Shown here: in pieces, positions 31,941-43,300 of the stretch
Numbering within the stretch: the first letter of the stretch is position 1
Layout: each line of letters starts with the position of its first letter
DNA from: an uncultured Bacteroides sp.
GTDB taxonomy: Bacteria; Bacteroidota; Bacteroidia; Bacteroidales; Bacteroidaceae
Reading direction: 5' to 3'
NCBI RefSeq assembly: GCF_963678845.1
Contig: NZ_OY787466.1
Coordinates: forward strand, 1,302,001-1,366,000
Length of the DNA: 64,000 nt
Notes under the pieces: generated by a model
What the model was told of the DNA's origin: nothing
Databases searched by the model: none
The model's input: only the letters and a program-made list of their open reading frames with translations
Program-made: the position numbers and the translations under genes

Positions 31941-34277
31941 ATGAAAAAACTCTTTTCAATTCTCCTGTTTTGTTCCTTTCTTGCATACGGTAGTGTTATG
32001 AAAGCGGGCAATTATGATCTTGTTCCTCTTCCCAACTCAATGGTACCAGCAGAGGGACATTTTGCACTGAATAATAATTGTGAATTCATTATTCAGTCGG
32101 GTGCTGACAGTAAATGTGCTAAAGTTGCTGAAGATTTTGCAAAGCAATTGAATCTTACTTCGGGTTTCAATGTGAAGGTTATTGCTAAAGCAACAAAGAA
32201 AGCTTCAAGTAATGCTATCTCTTTTATAAAGAATAAGAAGATTCCGGCAGAAGGTTATATGCTTAATATACAGAAAGACGGAGTACTTGTTGAAGCATCT
32301 GCTCCAGAAGGTTTTTATCATGCCGTTCAAACAATGAAACAGCTACTTCCTGTTGCTGTTTATGGAAAAGGATTGGCAAAAGACCAGAAATGGGAACTGC
32401 CTTGCACAGAGATTAATGATGCTCCCCGTTTTAAATACAGAGGAATGCATCTTGATGTATCACGCCATTTCTTTGGTATAGATGAGGTGAAGAAGTACAT
32501 AGATGTACTGGCTGCTCATAAATTGAACTATATGCATTTTCATCTTACTGATGATCAGGGATGGAGAATTGAAATTAAGAGATACCCAAAACTGACTTCT
32601 ATCGGAAGTACTCGTAAACAGACTATGATAAAGAAAGAGTGGGGGACTTACGATGGTAAACCATACGGAGGTTTCTATACTCAAGGAGAAATAAAAGAAA
32701 TAGTGAAATATGCTCAGGATCGTTTCATTACGATTGTTCCTGAAATTGATCTTCCGGGACACATGCTTGCCGCTTTGACAGCTTATCCTGAATTGGGATG
32801 TACTGGTGGTCCTTATGATGTGTGGGGCCAATGGGGTGTTGCCGATGATGTTTTATGTATTGGCAAGGAATCTACATTTACTTTTCTTGAAAATGTGCTG
32901 AGTGAAGTTATGGATCTTTTCCCTTCTAAATATATTCATATCGGAGGTGATGAATGTCCTAAGGTACGTTGGGAAAAATGTCCTACTTGTCAGGCTAAGA
33001 TCAAAGAACTTGGATTGAAAGCGGATGAAAAACATTCTGCTGAGGCTCGTCTGCAAAGTTATGCTATTTCTCGTATGGAGAAATTTGTGAATAGTAAAGG
33101 ACGTAAAATTATTGGTTGGGACGAAATTCTTGAAGGCGGACTTGCTCCTAATGCAACTGTAATGTCATGGAGAGGTATGGAAGGCGGAATTGAAGCTGCA
33201 CGTCTGAAACATGATGTGATTATGACTCCTGGTTCACATTTATACTTTGACCACTATCAGTCATTGGATGAAAATGAACCATTTGCTATCGGAGGATTCA
33301 CTACTGTGGAACGTGTTTATTCCTTTGAGCCGATACCTGCTGAGCTGACAAAAGAAGAAAGTAAATTTATTATTGGAACTCAGGCTAACTTATGGACAGA
33401 ATATATTCTAAGCAATGAGCAATTGGAATACATGTTGTTGCCACGTCTTGCTGCGTTAAGCGAAGTACAGTGGACGCTTCCTGAAAAGAAAAGCTACACT
33501 GATTTTACCACACGTATTGGACATATAGCCAGCATTTATGATGAGATGGGATTAAATTATGCAAAACACATTTTTGGTGTAAGTGGTTCGTATGCAGTAA
33601 ATACTGAAAAGGGATGTGTGGAAGCTACATTGAATGCGATAGGAAATGCTCCTATTTACTATACTTTAGATGGAACAGAGCCTACTGCAAACAGTACAAT
33701 ATACACTTCTCCAATTGAGATACTTCACACTTGTACCCTCAAGGCTATGGTGGATAGAAGTAATATGAAGATCCGTAATCTGGAGAAAGCATTTGCTTTC
33801 AGCAAAACAACCGGAAAGAAAGCTGTGCTCAATACAAATCCAAGTAAGGCGTATACTTTTGGCGGTGTTCCAACATTGGTAGATGGAATCCGTGGCGGCA
33901 ATAGTTCCTTCTTGGGCATGTGGTTAGGTTTTAATGCAGAGCCGATGGATGTAACTATTGATTTGGCAGAAAGCACAAAACTTACTTCTGTTCGTGTAGG
34001 TACTTTGGTATCTAAAGGAGACTGGGTATTCCCTCCAAAAGATATAACAGTTTATCTGTCGGCAGACGGCAAGGATTTTAAAGAAGCTGCAAAATTGGTC
34101 CTTCCTGAAGCTAAAAAGGAAGATAAGAATGGAATAACAGAGTATACACTTGGTTTCTCAGCTACACAGGCCAGATTTATTAAAGTGGTAGCGAATAATA
34201 CTACTTCTATACCTCAATGGCACGATGGAAAAGGTAAAGCAGCTACTATGTTTATAGACGAAGTCTCTGCTGAGTAA
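31941..34277 (+). CDS. Secreted GH20 beta-N-acetylhexosaminidase with C-terminal binding domains
   Basis: The 778-residue enzyme has a signal peptide (about residues 1-20). A GH20b-type N-terminal domain precedes the catalytic barrel, about residues 160-540. The substrate-assisted catalytic pair is Asp337-Glu338 in HIGGDECPK. Other landmarks are MHFHLTDDQGWRIEIKRYP, IVPEIDLPGHMLA and NLWTEYI. After the barrel come a short chitobiase C-terminal-like segment (YYTLDGTEPTANSTIY) and a discoidin-like (F5/8 type C) domain at the end (about residues 640-778). It would remove terminal GlcNAc or GalNAc from glycoconjugates. A strong terminator ends the gene. Confidence 0.93.
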   Translation: MKKLFSILLFCSFLAYGSVMKAGNYDLVPLPNSMVPAEGHFALNNNCEFIIQSGADSKCAKVAEDFAKQLNLTSGFNVKVIAKATKKASSNAISFIKNKKIPAEGYMLNIQKDGVLVEASAPEGFYHAVQTMKQLLPVAVYGKGLAKDQKWELPCTEINDAPRFKYRGMHLDVSRHFFGIDEVKKYIDVLAAHKLNYMHFHLTDDQGWRIEIKRYPKLTSIGSTRKQTMIKKEWGTYDGKPYGGFYTQGEIKEIVKYAQDRFITIVPEIDLPGHMLAALTAYPELGCTGGPYDVWGQWGVADDVLCIGKESTFTFLENVLSEVMDLFPSKYIHIGGDECPKVRWEKCPTCQAKIKELGLKADEKHSAEARLQSYAISRMEKFVNSKGRKIIGWDEILEGGLAPNATVMSWRGMEGGIEAARLKHDVIMTPGSHLYFDHYQSLDENEPFAIGGFTTVERVYSFEPIPAELTKEESKFIIGTQANLWTEYILSNEQLEYMLLPRLAALSEVQWTLPEKKSYTDFTTRIGHIASIYDEMGLNYAKHIFGVSGSYAVNTEKGCVEATLNAIGNAPIYYTLDGTEPTANSTIYTSPIEILHTCTLKAMVDRSNMKIRNLEKAFAFSKTTGKKAVLNTNPSKAYTFGGVPTLVDGIRGGNSSFLGMWLGFNAEPMDVTIDLAESTKLTSVRVGTLVSKGDWVFPPKDITVYLSADGKDFKEAAKLVLPEAKKEDKNGITEYTLGFSATQARFIKVVANNTTSIPQWHDGKGKAATMFIDEVSAE

Positions 34278-34288
34278 ATCATCATAAT

Positions 34289-34341
34289 AATATATAAACA
34301 AGGGTGTTCAATTATTTATTGGACACCCTTGTTTATATATT
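34289..34341. terminator. Strong bidirectional terminator between GH20 and receptor genes
   Basis: The 24-bp arms (34289-34312 and 34318-34341) are complementary at all positions except one wobble, with a five-base loop. The outer part is AT-rich, so T-rich runs follow the stem on both strands. It serves the two convergent genes. Confidence 0.85.
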
Positions 34342-34342
34342 A

Positions 34343-36847
34343 TTATCTGCTATTATTGTTTGTATCGACTCCTTCTACCGGGTTCTCATCAGTCTTAATG
34401 TCTTCGTTTGTGATTCCTTTTTTAGCTTTCTTTGTAGCCGATGTTTTGAGTGTGCCAAACCTATATGAAACGCTTATTCTAAAGTCGCGGGCATTTATAT
34501 AATTTATATTTCTCATAGAAAAGGTATTGTCAGTAGTTGAACTGGTATATTTCTTCGTCTTCCAGAATGGATCTGAGCAGGTGAGAGAAACAGACAATTT
34601 CTTATTCATGAGATCTTTGCTTACAGAAAAGCTTGTAAAGTAGAATGCAGATGATTTTCCCTGTAGATTAATCCTAGGAGCAAAGTAGCCTCCGTTCAAA
34701 TTCAATCGCAGGTCTTTTGGAAAAGTATACTGTATTGATGTAAATCCATTGTAAAAGAATCCATTGGTACTTAGTGCCGTTGTTGATTGTGTTGCGTCAC
34801 TCTTCATATTTACATAAAAGATTCCTCCATTTAAAGTAACATTCAAGTTGGTGGATGCATTCCATTTTCCATATAAAGAAAAGCTGGTGCGGTGAGTGTG
34901 ACCAATATTATCGTAAGTAGTTTGACTTACATTCGGTTTCTCTGGATCAATAAAGGTGTAACTCTCTATTCCGTTATTTACAAAATTATAGCTTAAGCTG
35001 GCATTGATATTTAGTTTTCGCGTAAACAGGCTGTAATTCAGATTCAGATTATTACTTTTCTCGGGGTTTAGGCCAGGATTACCGTAGCTGATGTTCTGTG
35101 GGTCTGTATTGTTAACGTACGGATTTAAGTTTCGAATGCCCGGACGACGAATGCGCATTGTATAACCAAAGCGAATTTGTTCAGCATCAGACAGCATATA
35201 AGAAACCGTAGCCGAAGGAACTAGATTAGAATAATTGGTGTTGAAATTCATGTCTGGGGCAAGATTGTATTTTACTTTCTGTGAGGTCCCCTCTTCCCGG
35301 GCACCTACTTTTATACTGAACTTATTTATTTTGATGTCATAACTAAGATATGCAGAGTAAATCTTTTGTATATGCTTGAAATCGTTTGATGGGTCAATCA
35401 CTAAAGTGTCATTTTGCCAACGGTCTGTTTCACTATTACTATTGCGAAGAATGTACTTAACTCCTGTTTCCAGCTTCTGACCTTCCCGGATGGGGCGCGT
35501 ATAATCTATCTGAACAGTATGTTCATTTGTTGAAGCATTGTTTATGTTGTACTGAGAATGCGACAAGATACCGGGAACCGTACCCGAAAGATTCTTTAGC
35601 AAAGTGTTACTTTTGCTGTTGTTGGGATTATTCTCAAATTGATAGGAAATTGTGAGAAGCTCGTCTTTCAAATGGGTAGAACGCTGATAGTCGAAGCCAA
35701 CTTCTGTAGATCCAAACGTACGGGTAGAGTTACTGTTTCTGTCATAACTGTAGTACGGGCTATAGTCGGCCTTTTTCATATCAACCTGATAATCTGAAAG
35801 GCTAGTCAGATCTCCGTTAAATCGATCAAATGATAAGCTTATTAAATTTAATGAATCGATTTCATAGCTAGCTTCTACAGTCCCAAACTGAAAAGGTCCC
35901 TTGTTTTTTGAACGTCCATTCTGAGCCATATATCTTTCAGTATTACTTATAGAGTTGGTACGTTCCAGATAAGAATCATTATAAGGTGAATTATTGTAGT
36001 TATAGTTATAGTTTCCCGTTATACCAATTTTTCCAGCTTTCAGAGACAGATAAGTACCACCACCAAATCGACCCAATGCACTGGCATTGCCACGAACTGT
36101 AGCTGTGTATCCTTCAATTCCACTTTTAGTAGTTATTATATTAATGATTCCACCCACTCCTTCAGCGTCATATTTAGCTCCCGGATCGGTAATTACTTCC
36201 ACACTCTTGATGGTACTTGCTGGCATGCTCTTAAGTACATCACTTGGATTATTACTTATCATATTAGAGGGTTTTCCGTTCAAGTATATCTTAAAGTCAG
36301 AAGATCCTTTTAGCTGAATGTTATCTTCATTATCCACTGTAATCATTGGTATCTTACGAAGCATATCCAATGTGCTGGTTGTCTTTGATTCCGGGTCATT
36401 TTCTATACTATAGGTCAATTTATCAATATCTATTTTTACTAAAGGTTTTTGTGCCACAACAACAACCTCATTTAGTTCTTTAGACGTTTCGGCCATATAG
36501 ATTTTGCCAAGAGAAACTAGTTTCTGATTCGAAGAAAGAGTGAATCTTTTCACAGTCGTCTTCATTCCTACAAACTGTATGGTAACAATATAATTCCCAG
36601 GGGAAGCATTGAAAGAAGCATTGAAATTTCCGTTATTATCACTCACTAAGACCTTAATGGAGTTCTGAGGTAAGCGTGCCGCTGCAATACTTAAGGTAGC
36701 GTATTGTACACTTTGATTGGAAATAGAATCAATGACTGTTCCTTTAACTGTGTAAGTGGATAAAGACTCAACTGTTCTCTGATTACTCTGTGCAGAGTTG
36801 CTAAGCACGGGAAATAGAAAGACAAGAAACAAATAAATAGTTTTCAT
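34343..36847 (-). CDS. TonB-dependent outer membrane receptor-like protein (beta-barrel family 3)
   Basis: The protein of about 834 residues begins MKTIYLFLVF with a signal peptide; an in-frame ATG two codons earlier is an alternative start. After it come a carboxypeptidase-regulatory-like domain (about residues 30-115) and a plug domain (VVVVAQKPLVKIDIDKLTYSIEND to VGGIINIITTKSG, about 125-245). The rest is a long beta-barrel of the OMP_b-brl_3 type rather than SusC type. The barrel ends SVSYRFGTLK, followed by a charged tail of about 40 residues. The substrate is unknown. It stands alone, divergent from the SusR-like gene. Confidence 0.85.
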   Translation of the reverse strand: MKTIYLFLVFLFPVLSNSAQSNQRTVESLSTYTVKGTVIDSISNQSVQYATLSIAAARLPQNSIKVLVSDNNGNFNASFNASPGNYIVTIQFVGMKTTVKRFTLSSNQKLVSLGKIYMAETSKELNEVVVVAQKPLVKIDIDKLTYSIENDPESKTTSTLDMLRKIPMITVDNEDNIQLKGSSDFKIYLNGKPSNMISNNPSDVLKSMPASTIKSVEVITDPGAKYDAEGVGGIINIITTKSGIEGYTATVRGNASALGRFGGGTYLSLKAGKIGITGNYNYNYNNSPYNDSYLERTNSISNTERYMAQNGRSKNKGPFQFGTVEASYEIDSLNLISLSFDRFNGDLTSLSDYQVDMKKADYSPYYSYDRNSNSTRTFGSTEVGFDYQRSTHLKDELLTISYQFENNPNNSKSNTLLKNLSGTVPGILSHSQYNINNASTNEHTVQIDYTRPIREGQKLETGVKYILRNSNSETDRWQNDTLVIDPSNDFKHIQKIYSAYLSYDIKINKFSIKVGAREEGTSQKVKYNLAPDMNFNTNYSNLVPSATVSYMLSDAEQIRFGYTMRIRRPGIRNLNPYVNNTDPQNISYGNPGLNPEKSNNLNLNYSLFTRKLNINASLSYNFVNNGIESYTFIDPEKPNVSQTTYDNIGHTHRTSFSLYGKWNASTNLNVTLNGGIFYVNMKSDATQSTTALSTNGFFYNGFTSIQYTFPKDLRLNLNGGYFAPRINLQGKSSAFYFTSFSVSKDLMNKKLSVSLTCSDPFWKTKKYTSSTTDNTFSMRNINYINARDFRISVSYRFGTLKTSATKKAKKGITNEDIKTDENPVEGVDTNNNSR

Positions 36848-37230
36848 ATACAATGATGTTATGCGTAATAACCTATATTTTATAAACAGATTACATACCT
36901 GTTTGTTCTTTCATCACTTTTCGTTTTATTTCTTTTTATAGATAGATCAATGTATAGATAAACTGTGATAAATAGTTGTAAAATTTCTATCTTTTTCAAT
37001 CAACTATTTATAATTTAATACCTATAATGTATACTTAAATAGTTAAATATATGGAACAATTAGCAGTAATGGTTGAATGTGCAATGGTGTCACCCTCCAT
37101 TAATGCCTTATTCACCGAGAGAAGAGACTAGTAAGGTAAAAATTCAGTGCAACTAATTTGATATGTAAATTCTAATTGGTACATTTGTGTTGTCGGATAT
37201 GTTTAATGAACCTTAAATTAATCCTAATAC
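36848..37230. promoter_or_regulatory. Divergent region with AAATAGTT half-sites
   Basis: There is no gene in these 383 bp. AAATAGTT occurs at 36970-36977 and 37037-37044, and its inverse AACTATTT at 37002-37009; the inverted pair AACTATTTA / TAAATAGTT spans 37002-37044. The same half-site is found at the susC promoter (40353-40360), so it may be the binding site of the local regulator. Confidence 0.45.
37157..37187 (+). promoter_or_regulatory. Promoter of the SusR-like regulator gene
   Basis: TTTG (37157-37160), 19 nt, TACATTTG (37180-37187): an exact match to the Bacteroides -33/-7 form, 43 nt upstream of the start codon. Confidence 0.8.
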
Positions 37231-40131
37231 ATGAAATCAAAAACACAAAAACTGAGCAAATTATTATTGTTTTTAATCCTATCTTTTTTTCCTATAACCA
37301 GACTATCAGCAAGCTGGAATAATTTTATCATTCATTATAAAAAAGAGGTTTATGGTAAAGGTTCGCAAACATGGCAGGTTGCTTCTTACTATAATAACTG
37401 GGTTTTCTTTGCCAATAAAAACGGAATGCTGCAATTTGATGGCAGCGATTGGGGCGTTTTTCCTATGAATAATGGCGCAGATGTACGTTCTGTCTTTCCT
37501 TCTCGTACAAGAAAAAGAATTTATGTGGGAGGTATAAATGAGTATGGCTATTTTGAACCTGATGAACGAGGCAAACTGGTTTATCATTGCATGTCTGATT
37601 CTGTAAGGGCTTCGTTACGTTCTATAGGCAATATTTGGCAAATTCATGAAAATGATAATATTCTTTATTGGCAGGCAGACGGAGTGGTGCTGAAATATCT
37701 TAATGGGAAATACACACTTATTGTTGCCAATAGTAAAATAGATTGTTCTAGTCTGGTAAATGGCATTTTGTATATTGGCACCAGCAAGGGTGTTCAGATT
37801 CTTATAGGAAATTCGTTTTTTCCTTTACCTGGTGCTGAGGAGCTTATTTCAAAAAGAATACGTGGAATTATTCCTCATAAAAAGGGAGTTATCATTGCTA
37901 CTGCTTATGATGGCCTATACTATTGGGACGGGAAAAAACTAACTCGGTTTATTACTGGGGTAGAGACTTTTATGTCACAAAATGAAATCTTTTCAATTGC
38001 ATCTTCAAAGGATCAGATAGCTTTGGGTACTGTGCACATGGGATTGATTCTTATTGATAAGAATACGATGCAGGTGAAGTATTTCAATGAAAATAACGGG
38101 CTGCAAAACAATACAGTCCTTTCTCTCGGATTTGATAGTAGAGAGAATCTCTGGGCGGGGCTCGACAATGGCATTGATTATATCTGTATGAGTTCTCCTT
38201 TAACTAATCTTTATTCTTATCCTTACTCTTATGGGGCTGGATATTCAGCCATTCTCTCAGGAAATTATCTTTATTTAGGAACAAACCGTGGCCTTTATTT
38301 CACTAATTATCCCGTATCATTAAATGATAAACAGCTTGACATTCGTCATGTTGACCAATCCAGTGGGCAAGTGTGGGACTTGTGTAGGGTGGGCAATGAT
38401 ATTTTTTGTCTGCACGATAGAGGAATTTTTCTGGTGAAGGGAGAAACTATGAAAAGAATTGGAACAATATCAGGGGTGTGGAATTGTAAGGTGATGGATA
38501 ATCATCCCGATAAGGTGTTGTTGGGAATGTATGATGGCATTTATGTGATGCAAAAGGAGCAAGGGGTATGGAAGCTAAAAAAGAGACTAGAGGGGATGAA
38601 TGATTCTGCAGAAAACTTTGAATTTGAATCGGATAATATAATATGGTTGCATAACAATGACAGAGGATTAATCCGTTTTGAAATTGATCTATCAACTTTT
38701 TGCCTGAAGAGCATTAAATACTATGGAAAGAATAAGGGGCTGCCTTCTAATAGGAATGTTTATGTAAACAAGGTGAAGGGTAACATCTATTTCACTACTC
38801 CATTTGGAGTATACAAATATAACAAGGCAAAGGACGTTTTGGAGGTTTGTGCTGATATGAATAATTCACTGAACGGCGCAAAATCGTATTTAAAACTTTA
38901 TCAGTATGGGAATCATGTGTTGGGTCTAAGTAACAGTGGGGTGAATATTGCAAATCTGGATACTTATAAAAAAGGAGGAGAAGGAAGTTTTTATTCAATA
39001 GAACACCCTTCTATTGAATTGGTAAAAGGATACGAAAAATTGATTCCTCTCTCGGAGACTGAGGTGATTATTCCAAATGATTATGGTTTTGCATTACTTA
39101 AGCTTGATTCAAAACAAATGCCCAGTGAGAAGCCTGCCGTACATATAAGGTCGGTTTATCTATCATATCCAAATGATAGCCTGATTTATTCAGATAACTT
39201 TTTGAGAAGAATTTATGTTCCCGAAATTCCCTACCATAGAAACTCTATCCGTTTTGAGTATGATCTGTATTCATTTACCCACGGTGAGGAAGCAAGTTTC
39301 CGCTATAGGTTTAAAGATCAGAAAGAATGGTCGGATTATACATCCTCTCTGACTAAAGAATATAGTAATTTAGAGGAAGGAGAATATACATTTCAGGTGG
39401 AAGCCGTTTTTGCTGATGGCAGAACTTCTGTGAATGAGTTTACTTTTATTATACTTCCTCCCTGGTACAGATCAACTATTGCATATCTTTTCTATTTCAT
39501 TTTAATTTTATGTTTTCTATGGTATGTTTACAGGTGGGATAAAATAAGAATGAAACGTAAAAAACAACAGGCTGTTTTTGAAAAAGATAAGGAACTGTTT
39601 AACAAAGAAAAAGAATTCGCGAAAGAGAATGCCCGCAAGGAACATCAAATCATGGAACTGGAGAAAGAAAAGTTAGAGTATGATCTACAGCATAAAAGTC
39701 AGGAAATGGCAAACCTGATGATTAACTTCGTTAGAAAAAATGAGATGCTTACTGAAATTAAGCAGGAATTATTCAAAGTTATGTCCACATTGAAGGGGGA
39801 GGGGACTAAACAGTCAAAACAGATGCTGATGGTAGTGAATAGTAAAATTGATTCGAATATACAGTCGGATGAAGTATTAAAACGTATAGAGGAACAGTTT
39901 GACTTAATTCACAATAATTTCATGAAACGATTGAGTGAAAAGCATCCTGATCTTTCTGCAAATGAGCGAATGATGTGTGCATATATCAAAATGAACCTTT
40001 CATCAAAAGAAATTGCTCCTCTTTTAAACATATCATTAAGGGGAGTTGAGACCATACGTTATCGTCTTAGAAAGAAATTTAATCTGGATAGAGATGAGAG
40101 TTTAACGGATTATCTGGCCAATAAACTTTAA
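37231..40131 (+). CDS. SusR-like membrane-spanning sensor-regulator of the PUL
   Basis: The 966-residue protein has an N-terminal signal/anchor segment (about residues 8-27) and a periplasmic beta-propeller of repeated two-component-regulator-type units (IYVGGINEYGYFEP, LYIGTSKGVQI, LYLGTNRGLYF). A triple-tyrosine (Y_Y_Y) domain follows near 670-740 (FRYRFKDQKEWSDYT), then one membrane helix (about 748-770), a coiled coil rich in Lys and Glu, and a C-terminal LuxR-type helix-turn-helix (LSSKEIAPLLNISLRGVETIRYRLRKKF). There is no histidine kinase domain, so it is a one-component regulator like SusR, not a hybrid two-component system. It would sense a glycan in the periplasm and activate the PUL that begins at 40380. 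Confidence 0.9.
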   Translation: MKSKTQKLSKLLLFLILSFFPITRLSASWNNFIIHYKKEVYGKGSQTWQVASYYNNWVFFANKNGMLQFDGSDWGVFPMNNGADVRSVFPSRTRKRIYVGGINEYGYFEPDERGKLVYHCMSDSVRASLRSIGNIWQIHENDNILYWQADGVVLKYLNGKYTLIVANSKIDCSSLVNGILYIGTSKGVQILIGNSFFPLPGAEELISKRIRGIIPHKKGVIIATAYDGLYYWDGKKLTRFITGVETFMSQNEIFSIASSKDQIALGTVHMGLILIDKNTMQVKYFNENNGLQNNTVLSLGFDSRENLWAGLDNGIDYICMSSPLTNLYSYPYSYGAGYSAILSGNYLYLGTNRGLYFTNYPVSLNDKQLDIRHVDQSSGQVWDLCRVGNDIFCLHDRGIFLVKGETMKRIGTISGVWNCKVMDNHPDKVLLGMYDGIYVMQKEQGVWKLKKRLEGMNDSAENFEFESDNIIWLHNNDRGLIRFEIDLSTFCLKSIKYYGKNKGLPSNRNVYVNKVKGNIYFTTPFGVYKYNKAKDVLEVCADMNNSLNGAKSYLKLYQYGNHVLGLSNSGVNIANLDTYKKGGEGSFYSIEHPSIELVKGYEKLIPLSETEVIIPNDYGFALLKLDSKQMPSEKPAVHIRSVYLSYPNDSLIYSDNFLRRIYVPEIPYHRNSIRFEYDLYSFTHGEEASFRYRFKDQKEWSDYTSSLTKEYSNLEEGEYTFQVEAVFADGRTSVNEFTFIILPPWYRSTIAYLFYFILILCFLWYVYRWDKIRMKRKKQQAVFEKDKELFNKEKEFAKENARKEHQIMELEKEKLEYDLQHKSQEMANLMINFVRKNEMLTEIKQELFKVMSTLKGEGTKQSKQMLMVVNSKIDSNIQSDEVLKRIEEQFDLIHNNFMKRLSEKHPDLSANERMMCAYIKMNLSSKEIAPLLNISLRGVETIRYRLRKKFNLDRDESLTDYLANKL

Positions 40132-40152
40132 ATACTTTTATTTTCGTTTGTC

Positions 40153-40187
40153 TCGGCTCGGTATTCCTTACCGGGCCGAAACTGTTT
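40153..40187 (+). terminator. Terminator after the SusR-like gene
   Basis: TCGGCTCGGT (40153-40162) pairs with ACCGGGCCGA (40170-40179) with one wobble, followed by AACTGTTTTAA. The T-run is weak, so the confidence is moderate. Confidence 0.65.
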
Positions 40188-40333
40188 TAATATATATGAC
40201 GAAATGGGCATGCGTATGTGTATATAACTGTAAGTTAACTACTTATTATTTTTTGACGAGTTGCTGACGTATTTATATATTTTGATTGACGTAATAAAGA
40301 ATAGGTGAAAATAATTTAAATTAAACGCTTGTT

Positions 40334-40362
40334 AACTATGTTTGCATTGTTCAAATAGTTAA
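40334..40362 (+). promoter_or_regulatory. susC promoter region with -7 box and inverted half-sites
   Basis: TATGTTTG (40337-40344) matches the -7 consensus and lies 35 nt before susC. It overlaps an imperfect inverted repeat, AACTATGTTTG with CAAATAGTT (40334-40360), whose right half AAATAGTT is shared with the sites upstream of the regulator gene. Confidence 0.5.
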
Positions 40363-40379
40363 TCTTAATTATTATACTT

Positions 40380-43300
40380 ATGAAAAAGTTATTATCATTT
40401 CTATTTTTATTTTGTTGCACTCTTACTGTATTTTCACAGAATATACAGATTAAAGGTGTAGTCTTGGCGGGGGAAGATAATTCTCCGTTGCTGGGAGTTA
40501 ATGTGGCAGTGAAAGGTTCCACAACAGGTGTCATAACCGATCTGGAAGGACGATTTACACTTTCGGTTCCTCCTAAAAGCACATTAGTAGTATCCTATAT
40601 TGGTTATAAATCGCAGGAAGTGGTTGTAAATGGCCAAAAGGATTTGCGTATTGTGCTAACTGAGGACTCAAAGACACTTGATGAAGTGGTGGTTGTGGGT
40701 TATGGTGTGCAGAAAAAGAGTGTGGTAACCGCTGCTATTAGTAAGGTTACCGCTCAGGATTTAGAGAAAACTTCTCCTACACGTGTTGAAGATGCATTAA
40801 AAGGAAAAGTATCTGGTGTACAAATTACCAAAAGTTCCGGACAGCCAGGTGCTGACTCTAAAGTAAGGATTCGTGGTATTGGTACAGTTAATAACAGTGA
40901 CCCTCTTTATATTGTAGATGGTATGCCGGTTGATGGTGGTATTGATTATCTGAATCCGGTGGATATTCAATCAGTGGAAATTCTGAAAGACGCAGCCTCA
41001 GCAGCAATTTATGGTGCTCGTGCTGCCAATGGTGTTATCCTTGTAACAACAAAATCAGGACTTTCCGGAAAAACTACTATTAATTATGATGTTTCTTATG
41101 GCTGGCAAAATCCGTGGAAGAAAAAATCTGTATTGAATGCTACAGAGTATATGACTGTTATGAATGAAGCAGCTATCAATGATGGTAATTCTCCTAAGTA
41201 TACTGCTGATCAGATTAAAAATGCTGGTAAAGGTACAGATTGGCAGGATGAAACATTTAACTATGATGCTCCGGTTCAAAGTCATCAGATTAGTGTTAAT
41301 GGTGGAACTGATAAAGTTACCTATTTCTTATCTTTAGGATATTTTGATCAGGAAGGTATTGTTGGCGGTAACTATGGAAAATCTAACTTTAATCGTTGGA
41401 GTCTTCGCGCTAATAATACATATAATATCTATGAAACCAACGAACGTAAATTCCTTAATAAGGTAAAAGTTGGAATCAATTTGGGTTATTCAAGAGCAAA
41501 TTCAACCGGTATTGAAACTAATTCAGAATATGGTTCAATATTAGGTAGTGCCTTGGCTTTTGATCCAACTGTTCCTGTTTATGCAACAGATCCTGCTGCA
41601 GTATTAGCGCTCCATCCTTATGCAGTGAAAGATAAAGATGGTAACGTCTTCTCAACTCCTCCAAGTGGATTTCAGGAAATTGCTAATCCTGTAGCAATGC
41701 TTAATTCTCCTACATTGGGAAAAGGGAACTCCGATAAGTTTGTATCTACCTTCTGGGGTGAAATCAATGTTCTCAATGGTTTGAAATTTAAGTCAAGTTT
41801 TGGTGTTGACCTTGCTTTCTGGGGTAACGATGGATATACATTTCCTTACTTCCTCGCAACTCAGGGAAAAGACATAAGTCAAAGTTCTGTTTATTCAAAT
41901 ATGCATCGTGGATATACCTGGCAGGTGGAAAATACGCTGACATATAGCAAGACATTTGCAGAGAAGCACAATCTTACGTTATTAATTGGTCAATCTGCAA
42001 AAGAATATAAAGTTCGCGAACTTTATGGAGATGATTATGATTTGTTAGAGACTGATCCAAGCAAAGCAAACATTGATTATGCTATTGCTGACAGAGAGAA
42101 AGAACGAGTAGCAGGTGGAACAGGTGGATTCTCATCCTTAACGCTGGCTTCCTACTTTGGCCGTCTGGATTATAACTTTGATGAACGATATATGTTTCAG
42201 GCAACTGTTCGTCGTGATGGATCATCAAATTTTGGCCCAAGTCATAAATGGGGTATTTTCCCTTCTTTCTCTGTTGGTTGGAACGTAACAAATGAAGCGT
42301 TTATGGAAAATCGTCCTGAATGGTTCAATAATTTGAAATTACGCGGTAGCTGGGGTAAGAATGGTAACGAGAGAATCGGACAGTTCAGATATACTAGTTT
42401 GATGGACGGTGGACAAAACTATTATTTTGGTTCAGGAGATGCTTCTACTATGCAATATGGTAGCAGTCCTTCTAAAATTTCTAATCCAGATGTAAAATGG
42501 GAACAATCAGAACAGATAGATTTAGGTTTTGAATCCAGATTCTTTAATAACTCGCTTACTTTTGGTTTTGACTATTTTAAGAAGAAAACAAGCGGTATGT
42601 TAATGGATCAACCTATCCCAGCATATGTAGGTAAGGGTGCTCCGATAGCTAATGCCGGTGATATGGAAAACTGGGGATTGGAATTTGAAACTGGTTACAA
42701 ACTTAAAGTAAACGATTTTATTTTTAATGTTCAGGCAAATGCTTCTTATTTACAGAATAAACTTATTAAACTTGGAAATGCCAGTGGTGAAGCAATTTAT
42801 GAAGATGCTGGTGCTTCGGGTGTAGGTAGTTATGTAAAAGGTAAGAACGGCGAAGTTTATCCTTATTTCTATGGATTTAAAACGAATGGTTTAATTCAGA
42901 ACCAGCAACAAGCAGATGAATATAATGCTAAATATGGCGAGAAAGCTCAACCGGGCGATGTTATTTTCCAGGATATTGCTGGAGCAGTAGATGCAAAAGG
43001 TAACTCAATTCCTGATGGATTGATTACTGATGCTGATAAAACAAAGATTGGTAAAGGTATGCCCGACTGGACTTTTGGTCTTACTCTTGGTGCTGAATGG
43101 AAAGGATTTGATGTAAATATCTTCTTCCAGGGAACACAAGGTAATGATATCTTTGATTTTGCACAACGTGGTGATATCACAGCAATGAACCGTCCGTCAT
43201 GGATACTTGACCGGTGGATTGGTGAAGGCACATCGAATAAGATTCCTCGCATGACTGCTGTAAATCCTAATCGTAACTGGCGTTCTTCAGATCTTTATAT

